A DNA stretch of 64,000 nt from Paralichthys olivaceus (taxonomy: Eukaryota; Chordata; Actinopteri; Pleuronectiformes; Paralichthyidae). The translations under genes were made by a program, and so were the position numbers. Positions 22,373 through 32,139 of this stretch are shown one piece after another (the stretch's first letter is position 1; each line of letters opens with the position of its first letter). The stretch is from the NCBI RefSeq assembly GCF_024713975.1, contig NC_091098.1:15486316-15550315 (forward strand). The letters run 5' to 3'. Under the pieces are notes generated by a model. That model saw only the letters and a program-made list of their open reading frames with translations, was not told the origin of the DNA and did no database searches.

Positions 22373-24655
22373 CATTGAGATATCTGCCCTTTTCCCTACC
22401 CCTTTGTAAACGTTTCTATTCCTCTACTTGTTTTAAGAATACTCTGCCTTGAATCTTAATTTGTCTGATCTACAGATTGAAAGTCAAACATTTGTATAAG
22501 GTTACAACTACAAGCCTCTCATTAAGGGGATTGTTAAGTTGTTAAAGTAGAAATATAAAATAAAAAATAAAATGATCTGATAAGCTAAATTATGTAGTAA
22601 AACATAATTAAAGAAAGTGAAATAAAAAATCCTGCCACTTAAAAGACATCCTCACCAAAATGTAATGTGCTCTTCCAGGACCCAGGACTCAGCTCTCCTC
22701 CAAGTTGGTTTTAAATCAGTTTTACTATAAAACAATAAACAGACATGAGTGAAAACATATCGTCCTTGGCAGAGGAAAAAAGCAAGACATCTTTTTGAGT
22801 GGAGAGTGATACCAACTTGGTCAAGAATTTAACTTCAGCTTCAACTTTCATATGATCCACCAGATTAATCCAGATTCATTAACAGCACATATGACAAGCT
22901 TGATCATCAAGCACGTAGAGATGAACATGTGCAGGGAAAGAGCAGGTGAACTATGGGAACAACATGGGTGTGGGTCATCTTTCTCTGTTGTTCTTTTCTA
23001 TAACTGCTGCCATTAAGAGTAGTTTGGCACAATCGTATAGTTTCCCTGTCGAATAGCTGCCCTTCACAGAGTCGTTTTATCTGAGCCAATCTGAGGTCCG
23101 CTCAGGGGAGAGTGCCGCTGTGTCTCCAGGGGTGTGACAGCAGTATGTGGGTCAGAGCTGCTCCCGGGGCCACCAGCCCCCAGGGCCCCCTGCAGGACGG
23201 CCACAATAGTAGCCCCAGGGCGGATGCCATAGCTGGGATTCCCACCCGTAACCGGGACGCCTTCGCCCAGTGCACAGACACACTGGCAGCAGCCCTACAA
23301 TCAATTCATCAATCTCTGAAGGGAGTGGTAAATGCAAAAGGCCACGTCAGTCGCCCCCACACCTCGCGTTGGAAGGGACAGGGCCACCAGGGCCGACACT
23401 GAGGCTGACACCGTGGTGTTAGTGCCAAACTCTCCTCTCAGAAACAATAGAATCCTTGGGCCTTTATGGAAGTCACTTTTCTTGGCCTGAGCACAGGGAA
23501 ACTCAACTGAGAATGTGGAATAAGACCAATGTGTTTGATATTACTGTAGTTTTATTTCCACCATGATATTTTCCCCTTTTCACAGTTTTAATAAGCCAAG
23601 TCAAGTTGTGAAAAAGTCATCCAACTCATTGAAGTTCTGCAACATTTTCCACCATTCAGCAGGCAAGTAGATCACAGCTGATCCATTCATTAGTGCAGAT
23701 GACTGCTTGAGAGTATTTATGCAGAATTTAAAAAAGTCATTAAGGTGCAAACACTTGCATCCAATTCCTGCAGGCCCTGCAGCAGCTCTCATTAAATCAC
23801 CAACACTCAGACTCTGGCTCCTCCTGCTGGAGGAGTTCATCATTCACTAGGTACAGACATACTAAGGCTTAGTTTTCTCCTGTTTGATGGTTTTGATGGT
23901 TAATGAACACATTATATAGATTAAGAAGATCAACATTAGAATAAACCATCCACTGAAAATAAAGTAGGATGTTTGAATAGTATTGCTGTTACTTAGATTT
24001 CTACATAATTCCAAACAACCAGCAACTGTTCAACTCTCTGCCTCTTATTTAAAGAATCCGATTAACAGTCCATCTGTCAGGAGCAGTTACATCAGTGAGT
24101 CCTCTGCCTTTCACTTGCAGCTCCATGCTCTGGACATTTGACTGCTCTGTGTCCATTCTCTCAAATTAAGCATGTTCTTGTTTTGGGTTCAGAAGTCACT
24201 TGACCGTCCTGACAATGTGCCCATTGTGTCAGGCTGCTACATGCGCATCAAAGAGGTGATTAACCAGTTGACAGGGCTGCGGGCACAATACTGCTCTTTA
24301 CAGGGGAAACAGTGCAGCCACTCACATCACTGGGTGCTGACAGAGAGAGCAGAGCGCTGCATCCACACGCAGCAGCTGACAGCACTAAACCAAAATAACT
24401 GCACAGGGAAAGTGGACATCTGTGGTACATGGTGTTCACACTGCTGCACATGTAAGAGGTTTAGACTGCAAGCATTTATTTGGTGAATACATTTCTATTC
24501 TACTCTACTCTGTGAATTGTTATTGTAGTCTATTGTATTCTATTACATGATATGACAGATATTATATTATATTATTCTCACTATTATTATTGTTGATGTT
24601 GTCATTATCATTATTATTATTCTATCTTACATTATTATAGCAGAATTTCGGTTCT
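22373..24655. other. Intergenic, arf3 to erbb3, no gene seen
   Basis: Mostly AT-rich sequence. One GC-rich island at about 23100-23410 carries overlapping short frames on both strands (96 and 61 aa) without a recognisable domain. AT-rich CTATT/ATT repeats lie at about 24490-24630. Nothing here can be called a gene. Confidence 0.5.
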
Positions 24656-25046
24656 GCTATGATAAGGCTCAGTGCTGCAGCTCGATAAAAAAATGACGGA
24701 CGGACCTCTGATTGGTGCATAAATAAAGCTCCTGGCCAATCACACATCCTGTTCTGGGAGGGGAAACCCAGCATCAAAACAAACTGCCACTTGTTTGCCT
24801 TTTCTCAGTTTTACAATTGGCGCGTTTTATCTGCTCTCATTACTACATTTTCTACGAAGATCTCTTCACTTTGACTGCATGGTTTTCTTTTTTCTCATCT
24901 TACAGAGGTTGGAACCTGAACAGCTTTTGTTTGCAATTTATGTTTCCTTTACTGTTTTGTTTTTCACACCCTGCTCTGCTGTTCGGAGGACAACCCAGAC
25001 TTGTGTATGATATGATATTATATCAGTGAATAGATAAGACATCAAC
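24656..25046 (+). promoter_or_regulatory. erbb3: Probable erbb3 promoter and 5' UTR
   Basis: Two CCAAT boxes in opposite orientation lie 20 bases apart (ATTGG at 24711-24715, CCAAT at 24736-24740). An AT-rich ATAAATAAA lies between them. They sit about 300-340 bases before the erbb3 start codon. Paired inverted CCAAT boxes are common in vertebrate promoters. The 5' UTR is presumed to begin between 24770 and 25046. An additional upstream exon cannot be excluded. Confidence 0.4.
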
Positions 25047-28000
25047 ATGAACCAGCGGGGAGTCGTTTTTCTGTGTTTGATGATATCTTGGAGGCTGCAA
25101 ACTTCATCAACCCAAAGCCATGAAGGTAGGATCATTGCATAACAGCCTCTTTGTCCTGTTTGAAGAGATGTTAAACATATTTTTAATATAGTATTTTTTC
25201 CATGTTACCTCTGCTCTATACTTAAATCTTTTTTATAATTGTTATTTTTCTGTTTGAATCACCTGCTGGAAGTTACTCCTCAGCATTACCCACCTGCATT
25301 GATAGATCACATGTAACAGCTAAGATGGTGAGATGCAGCTACACTGAAGGATAGAGCAGAACAGATGGTATAGAGACTTGTAAATAGAAGAGAACATTTT
25401 ATTAACTGTTCACCCTCGTGTCTCACACACTACTCTGTGTTCTAGCACTTTATTTACTGTTCGTGGTGAATGGGAGCTATATTAAATCCCTGGTGGAGGC
25501 TAAACTGCCTTGTTCTGAGAACTACACTGTAATGTGTTAGAAACCACTGTTTCAAAAAGCAAAAATGAGTTTATTTCGCTTGAACTTGTTTCTGTGCATG
25601 AATATGTATAATAAATTGTCCTGATAGTCAGAGGTATCATGCAGCGCTCCCAGAATGAGTATGTAAGTGCATTGGGATATGAGGGTTGCACTGTGGTGCA
25701 GTGGTTGGCACAGCAAGAAGATTTCCAGTTCGAATCCTGGTTCGGTCGAGGTCTTCCTGTGTGCAGTGTGTGTCTCTGTGGGTTTTCTCTGTATTTCTAT
25801 TTATACCATGCACTTTTTGAATGGCACAGACATCAGGGGCAATTTGTTCAGTATCTTGACCAAGGACACTTCCGCACATAGGACGTGGACATAGGTTTGA
25901 ATGTGAGGGTACCCTGACCCAAACATCAGCGAATGATTCTAAAAGGATAAGTGGTACAGATGAAGGATGGATGGATAGATGGATGGATGGATGTTAGGAT
26001 ATGGCTGATGCCATATAACTGAAGAGATTCAGGTTTATACCTCTGCATGTTCCTCGATGAAGACAGAAAATATGACTGTTTATGTGTTTACTGCTGCAGG
26101 TGCAACTGTTGCACATAAAGGGCCAGAACCTCCGCTTCTGTTGGTCAGTGCGAGATGGTGTGTATGTCTCCTTCCGTTCACGATATTTCCCTTCCCTCTG
26201 CCAGAGTGTCCAGCTCACACACGGCCCATTGTCTGCTGGTATGATCTCAGCAGTGCAGACCCCTCAGACGCACACACATACGCATATGCACTCACACAGA
26301 ATCACTGTCTGTCACTGCGTCGCTCCTCACTCACTGGGACACACTGACCACATTTATAGCTTTATCACAATGAGTCACTTTGTCTGTGAGGAGCCTTGTT
26401 CCCTCGACCCTTGGCCTCCTCTCCGTCAGCCCCGGGCCTGTGACTGCTACATGTAGCGAGGTGACAGCCTGCTTATTTTACTCTGCTTCACATCAAACTC
26501 TGCAGCACAGACATCATCAGGAAGACGCACCAGAGACAGAAATACTGCAGAAACAATGCAACCCTATCACTCAGACATTCTTCATTCCTTCAGCTTTAAA
26601 GGATCAAAGTGGTGGGGCACCATGCCCAATCAAGCGCAGTTTAATTGACCCCCAATCATTCATGTATATGCTTTTAGGTTTGTATTTTTCAAACACTCCA
26701 GCTCGTCATTAGGTTTCTATTAATTTCTCTCTATCATTATAGTTGTGTGATAATGTCTGACAAAGAGATTTCGCCCCTGTCCGTTTGTTTGTTGGTTGGT
26801 TTATTTGTTTGTTTGTAAGTAGAAAGTGCTGAACAGATTACCATTGAAACTTGGTGGGAGTATCTGATATGGTGTGGATCCAGGTCAGGGGGCAGATATT
26901 TGTTTTGCTTTCTTTGGTGATTTCTCAAAGAATTCATGGTCCTTGATGAAAAAAACAGGCGTGTGGAGGGAACTGATATTTAAAAGTGTTTGCAATTTGG
27001 TGCAGATACAAATAAAATTCGGGATCTAGTGAATTCAAACATTCACATTTCATAAGGGGAGGTATGAACTGAATGACTGTTGTTTTACTAGTGTTGCAAT
27101 GAAAAAACTGAAAAAGCATAATGTAGACTTGATGTTCACTGAGGAGGATTTGACAACTCTTTATATTTTCATAATATGGATGGAAGAAAAAGGCAATTTG
27201 ACATAGCAGGAAAACATGCAGCACTGTTTATTGTTAGATTAGCTTGGATGCAAAGTACTGTCACCTGGATTTAAACCTTTATGGTTTTACATGGTTCTTG
27301 AACAGGTAGGAGAAGGTGTTAAAGAACATTTACACCAGCTCTGAAAGGACAGACTCACATTTTTTCAGCTCTGTCTGAAAACAATACCAACATCTCCATG
27401 AAAGAGTTTTTGTTTGTTCCATCTGTAACAAAGAGACCCCTTCTTAAAGTATTTAGTGGGGGACAAAATCCACTGTCACATTTTTTTCCTTAATAAAACG
27501 GATCAAAGTTCCCCCTGATGCTCAAGTGGTGACGTCCAGCAAAAAAACGAAAGTTCAGCTGAAAGTGAGTCAATATTTTTACACAGAATAAGGACTGTGG
27601 ATATGTCCAAGAATTACTTAACTTACATTTAAATCACCTAAAGAAGGGATTGTCTCAATGTGCAGGTGTTTGTATTTGGATCAGCTATGGTAGAGAGGGT
27701 TGTCCACTAACCAGAAAGGCGTTGGTTTGATCCCCACTCCTCCAGTCTGCATTCCATCCGTCAAGATACTGAACCCCAAATTGCTTCTGTATGAATGATG
27801 TAAAGTGCTTTGAATGGACTGGGAAAACATAACATAAAATACACAAACTTACCATTTCCATATTGTTTGAAGACATTATTAAAATTAAAATATAATTTAA
27901 GAATAATTTAAGATTAAAATATCACCTTGTTTCCCTATGTGCCAGAGGTTTGTCCAGGTACGCAGAACAGACTGAGCTCCACGGGCTCTCAGGAGAATCA

Positions 28001-30362
28001 GTACAACCTGATTAAAGACTGGTACAATGGCTGTGAGATCATCATGGGAAACCTGGAGATCAGTCAGATTGAGAGTAACAGGGACTTCTCCTTCCTCAAC
28101 GTAAACACCATCCTCCTTCATTTACTTGTCACTCTTGATTGTATAAGATGTGCACTGCATGCTGTAGTTTCCCGTTTGAAGTTCTCCATCTTTATCTTCA
28201 CCCAAGACGATCCGTGAGGTGACCGGCTACATCCTGATCGTCATGAACCACTTTCAGGAGATTCCTTTAGGGCAACTGCGGATCATCAGAGGGAACAGCC
28301 TCTATGAAAAACGCTTCGCCCTCTCTGTCTTCTTTAACTACCCCAAGGACGGATCCAGTGGCCTGCGGCAGCTGGGGCTCACAAATCTTACAGGTGAGCA
28401 GGGTTACTGGAAAACCGAGCAAGATGCCACACATGCATCTCAGTCCCATGTGTTTCTCTGTGATTTACCCCAGGGACCAAAGTAGCTCAAAATAGAGAAT
28501 ATACAGTAATCCTGAAGAATGAAATCAAATATAAATGATTTGATGCAATTAATTTGACTTTTTTTTTTAAACTTACAATAAATCTCACACGTGAAACTTA
28601 AAATGAAATGTAAATGTGGAATGAGAAAAAAAATGGTTGTTTCATATCTTGTAGCAAGAAAGTTAGTGAGGTCTAAAAAAACTTTACTCTATTACTATAC
28701 TATACCAACATGATAAACTTACAAGCTCCCAAACTGAAAAGTGTCTTCTAGTGTTCCAATGAAATGCACTGTGTGAATCCTGAGATGTGTATGCAGCAGC
28801 TGCAGGAGTGAAAAGAAGATAGATGTAATATCAGTAACACTTAAGATTACAGGCCACATAAACAGTGTAATTGTTTAGTAAATATGGGGTACTGATAAAA
28901 TGCCTAGCGCCCCTACTAAGTACAAGAGTTTAGGGAATAAGAGGATAACAGCTGAAAACCTAAATTTCTCTGTAAGTGCTTTTAAATTATTGACCTAGTT
29001 AATAATTGTAGAGTACATTAATATTGTTCATGGGCAACAAGATAGGGAAATGGATAGAAAAAAAACTTTGTGGGAATTACATTGTAAAAGGTTCTTAAAT
29101 AGCTTTCAGACTAGTTATTATTTATGGTGAAGGATACATTGGTGCTGCCGGGGAACAATATATTAAGCCAAGCCTGGGAATAACACATGGTTCGCACATA
29201 TAACACATGGTTATAATGTGATTACTAGGATGGCACTCAGTAAAGTGCATACCTCAGCTAAGGCCTACTTATGAAACCACATTTACTCCCTTATCGCCTG
29301 TACCTACTATTTCTATTTTACCCATTTGTGCAGAATATTTACTGGGATTGCTTTGCTGTTATGTGTTTATAGCGTCTATCATGCATCACCCATGTCTTCA
29401 CAGAGATTCTGGAGGGAGGAGTGCAGATTATCAACAACAAGTACCTGAGTTATGGCCCTTGGATCCACTGGAAAGATATCATCAGGGACAGCAACGCTCT
29501 TATTGACATCCAGCACAACGGAGAGAGAGGTCATTGTTGGCATGGCCCTGTTTCCCAAATCCCAATTATATTTTCAGATTGACTTTTTTTTACAGTCTCA
29601 GTCTCTTCCTCTATTTTAGGCCCGTGCCACAAATCTTGTGGCAAGTACTGCTGGGGGCCAAATGAGGACCAGTGCCAGATCTGTGAGTGGCCAATTGTTC
29701 TGTTTCCTTTCATTCATCTTACTCTGTCTCTGACTCCTTCCTCATCCTTCTCTGAGAAATACGCAGAGACAGGGGGACATACACACACTAAGACATAAGG
29801 ACACCACACACATTGGTGACCCCTGTTCAACCCATGTCTCCTGTGTGTCTCAGTGACTAAGACGGTGTGTGCTCCCCAGTGTAATGGCCGCTGTTTTGGG
29901 ACGAGCCCCAGGGACTGCTGTCACATAGAGTGTGCAGCGGGATGTAAAGGTCCTCTGGACGTGGACTGTTTTGTAAGTGCTACGTCTTTGTCTCGCTGCT
30001 GGAATGTGTCGATAAAAAAAGGGAAAGTCCGTCTTTGCAGACAACAAAGTATAGGTTTATCAAGGATCTCGTTCCAAATGGCATTGTCTCTTTAAATTCT
30101 ATTTCTAATCTCATTCCAATCTCCAATCTCATTGTATTACTACATGATTAGTACATCAATGTCAAAGGATTTCCCTTATTTCAGGCAGGTGTTTGTATTA
30201 ATTACTACAATTATTTATATTGGTGTTGTAGAAATGTTTAATAGTTTGAATCTATTTAGTTTTAATATTTTTCACTGTCTTATTTTTGGGCCTTTCTGCC
30301 CCAGAATGATGATATAGAAGAAATTATCCAAATGCACCACATCTTTGTGTTATTTGAGTCCC

Positions 30363-30411
<49 letters not shown>

Positions 30412-30561
30412 CTGCACAGGCATGTCGTTATTTTAACGACTCCGGAGCCTGTGTGCCTCAGTGTCCCCAGACTCTCATCTATAACAAGCAGATGTTTCAA
30501 ATGGAGACCAACCCCAATGCAAAGTACCAGTACGGATCCATCTGTGTCTCTCAGTGCCCCA
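25047..30561 (+). CDS. erbb3: ErbB3 receptor, N-terminal seven exons (partial)
   Basis: Exons: 25047-25125, 27946-28100, 28207-28393, 29404-29529, 29620-29682, 29854-29972 and 30420-30561. They give 290 complete codons, ending in the first base of a split codon. Exons 3, 4, 6 and 7 are 187, 126, 119 and 142 bases, which as I recall are also the human ERBB3 sizes. Residues 1 to about 20 are a signal peptide. [10 protein letters not shown] starts domain I (about 27-185), with MGNLEI and [10 protein letters not shown]. The Cys-rich furin-like domain II follows ([43 protein letters not shown]). Exon 7 holds the dimerisation arm, about residues 260-280 (LIYNK to KYQYGSIC). ERBB3 is preferred over EGFR, ERBB2 and ERBB4 because of [12 protein letters not shown] and KYQYG. 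The protein binds neuregulins, pairs with ErbB2 and is nearly kinase-dead. The rest of the gene (domains III-IV, membrane segment, pseudokinase, tail) is not in the window. After exon 7 the sequence becomes a telomeric satellite. Which teleost paralogue (a or b) this is cannot be decided. Confidence 0.93.
25682..25992 (+). mobile_element. tRNA-derived SINE-type element with GGAT tail
   Basis: The head has an RNA polymerase III box A-like TGGTGCAGTGG (from about 25696) and a box B-like GTTCGAATCC (about 25729). The body GTCTTCCTGTGTGCAGTGTG, then GTGGGTTTTCTCTG, is that of a common teleost repeat. It ends in GGATAAGTGGTACAGATGAA followed by GGATGGATGGATAGATGG. Much of the middle is deleted compared with the consensus I remember. 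A minus-strand fragment of the same family is at 16118-16245. Confidence 0.65.
26783..27085 (+). mobile_element. Diverged interspersed fish repeat, copy 2
   Basis: Begins with a TTTG/TTGG-rich stretch, then GAAACTTGGTGGGAGTATCT and GGTGTGGATCCAGG. Next come AATTCATGGTCCTTGATGAA and CAATTTGGTGCAGATACAAA. It ends with GAGGTATGAACTG. It is the same family and orientation as 22009-22372. The two copies lie on either side of the erbb3 first exon. Confidence 0.6.
27680..27840 (+). mobile_element. Second tRNA-derived SINE-type element (short)
   Basis: GGTAGAGAGGGTTGTCCACT, AACCAGAAAGG and box B-like GGTTTGATCCCCACTCCTCC are followed by AAGATACTGAACCCCAAATT and GTAAAGTGCTTTGAATGG. This order is that of a common fish tRNA-derived SINE, here with an internal deletion and lacking its usual tail. 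It lies 106 bases before erbb3 exon 2. Confidence 0.6.
28394..29403 (+). other. erbb3: erbb3 intron 3
   Basis: 1,010-base AT-rich intron from GTGAGC to TCTTCACAG. No repeat family or embedded gene is recognised. Confidence 0.85.
30365..30409 (+). repeat. (TG)22 microsatellite abutting erbb3 exon 7 acceptor
   Basis: An uninterrupted TG run ends 10 bases before the exon. The acceptor itself is TACCTGCACAG, so the usual polypyrimidine tract is replaced by the TG run. The T residues are at most alternating. Confidence 0.95.
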
Positions 30562-30923
30562 GTGAGTAGCCCCTGTGTGTCACTGTGTATTTGGAGCAGT
30601 GCCGTAGCCAGGGTTTAGAAATTAGTGAGGTCCGGAATTTTTTCTTTGAATGGAGCTTATGCTTTTAAGAATGAGCAAAATTTATACCAAAATGACACTT
30701 ACAAACACACAAACTCAATATCTATTATTAAATACATACAGAGGGTCTTGTTGGAAAAAATACTTTTATTAAAGCTGCAGTCTGTTAGGTATATAACATT
30801 TTTAATAATCTGAGTACTTAGAGGGGATTTAATTTTTTATTAATTTTAATGTGTATCTGTGCATTTGAAAAAAAGCACAGATAAACACAACAGAAAAGGA
30901 TGGGCACTTCTAAAGCCAAATCG
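30562..30923 (+). other. erbb3: erbb3 intron 7, unique left flank of the satellite
   Basis: It starts with a good donor (GTGAGTAGC) after exon 7. The segment near 30597-30635 (GTGCCGTAGCCAGGGTTTAG) resembles the end of a dispersed repeat. The rest is AT-rich. At 30924 it passes abruptly into TTAGGG-bearing satellite, with no target-site-like duplication that I can see. No exon 8 is present. Confidence 0.7.
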
Positions 30924-31278
30924 TTAGGGTTGCAATTAGGGTTAGGGTTAGGGATGAGTACCCATTGGAGATCAAGATATTCTTCAATAACTTTTTTTCT
31001 GAAGGTCATAGAGACTTGGATGTTGGTTCCATCGCCACTAATGTGGCTATGCCCGATCCATTGGGACCATCCCTGAGCTTCTACGACCTTCGGAAATCAT
31101 GAAACCACCAAATCTAAAAAAAAAAGTAGAAGATATTTTTGAATAGCTTTTTTTCTGAAAGTCATAGAGACTTGAGCATTACAAGATTAATAAAGGGGGT
31201 TGTGCCACAGGTTCACACCAAATTTCAGCACATTTCGAGCAAGCAGCGCAGAGTTATTCACCCTATTGTGAATATGGG
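30924..31278 (+). repeat. Leftmost short (355 bp) ancestral-type satellite unit
   Basis: This unit has one TTAGGG tract, one A/B-type module, module C and the tail. The next TTAGGGTTGCAATT begins at 31279. It lacks the second TTAGGG tract and second module that make internal units about 630 bp. The telomeric motif is the first sequence at the junction with unique DNA. Confidence 0.75.
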
Positions 31279-31905
31279 TTAGGGTTGCAATTAGGGTTAG
31301 GGTTGTGATTAGGGTTAGGGTTAGGGTTGTGATTAGGGTTAGGGTTAGGGTTGTGATTAGGGTTAGGGTTAGGGATGAGTACCCATTGAGGATCAAGATA
31401 TTCTTCCATAACTTTTTTTCTGTAGGTCATAGAGACTTGGAAGTTGATTCCATCTCTACTAATGTGGCTATGCCCGATCCATTAGCACCACCCCCGAGCT
31501 TTTACAACCTTTGCAAGGGGTAGGGTTAGGGTTGTGATTAGTGTTTGCTTTTAGGGTTGTGATTAGGGTTAGGGTTAGGGATGAGTACCCATTGGAGATC
31601 AAGATATTCTTCAATAACTTTTTTTCTGAAGGTCATAGAGACTTGGAGGTCCGTTCCATCACCACTAATGTGGCTATGCCCTATCCATTGGGACCAGCCC
31701 CTAGCTTCTACGACCTTCGGAAATCATGAAACCACCAAATCTAAAAAAAGAAGTAGAAGATATTTTTGAATAGCTTTTTTTCTGAAAGTCATAGAGAATT
31801 GAGCATTTCATGATTGATAAAGGGGGGCGTGCCACACAACCACACCGAATTTCAGCACATTTTGAGTAAGCAGCGCAGAGTTATTCACCCTATGGTGAAT
31901 ATGGG
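31279..31905 (+). repeat. Diverged second satellite unit, transitional form
   Basis: A 627-base unit with two modules. Its module B still starts with the module A leader GATGAGTACCCATTGGAG, and its tract 2 reads TTGCTTTTAGGGTTG, where internal units have TTGCTTTTTGGGTTG. It therefore looks intermediate between the short left unit and the homogenised internal units. Confidence 0.75.
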
Positions 31906-32139
31906 TTAGGGTTGCAATTAGGGTTAGGGTTAGGGTTGTGATTAGGGTTAGGGTTAGGGTTGTGATTAGGGTTAGGGTTAGGGATGAGTACCCATTGGAG
32001 ATCAAGATATTCTTCCATAACTTTTTTTCTGTAGGTCATAGAGACTTGGAAGTTGGTTCCATCTCCACTAATGTGGCTATGCCCGATCCATTGGTACCAC
32101 CCCCGAGCTTCTACGACCTTTGCAAGTGGTAGGGTTAGG

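Larger units (their letters stand above)
25126..27945 (+). other. erbb3: erbb3 intron 1 with several transposable element relics
   Basis: The 2,820-base intron runs from the GTAGGA donor after the signal-peptide exon to the GTGCCAG acceptor. It holds two different tRNA-derived SINE-like elements (about 25682-25992 and 27680-27840) and the second copy of a dispersed repeat (26783-27085). Frames at 26057-26456 are CA-rich and unconvincing. Confidence 0.8.

Noticed and set aside
25682..25760. A functional tRNA gene
   Set aside because: Box A and box B are present, but the sequence does not fold into a full tRNA and is followed by a SINE body and tail.
25639..25894. Overlapping frames of 75-80 aa in erbb3 intron 1
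   Set aside because: They lie inside the tRNA-derived SINE-type repeat.
26057..26712. Frames of 96-124 aa in erbb3 intron 1 as alternative exons
   Set aside because: Composition reflects CA repeats (His/Thr runs), and nothing resembles ErbB or another family. Exons 1 and 2 join in frame without them.
27946..30561. Alternative identity EGFR, ERBB2 or ERBB4
   Set aside because: [23 protein letters not shown] and KYQYG follow ERBB3 more closely, and the exon sizes match ERBB3.
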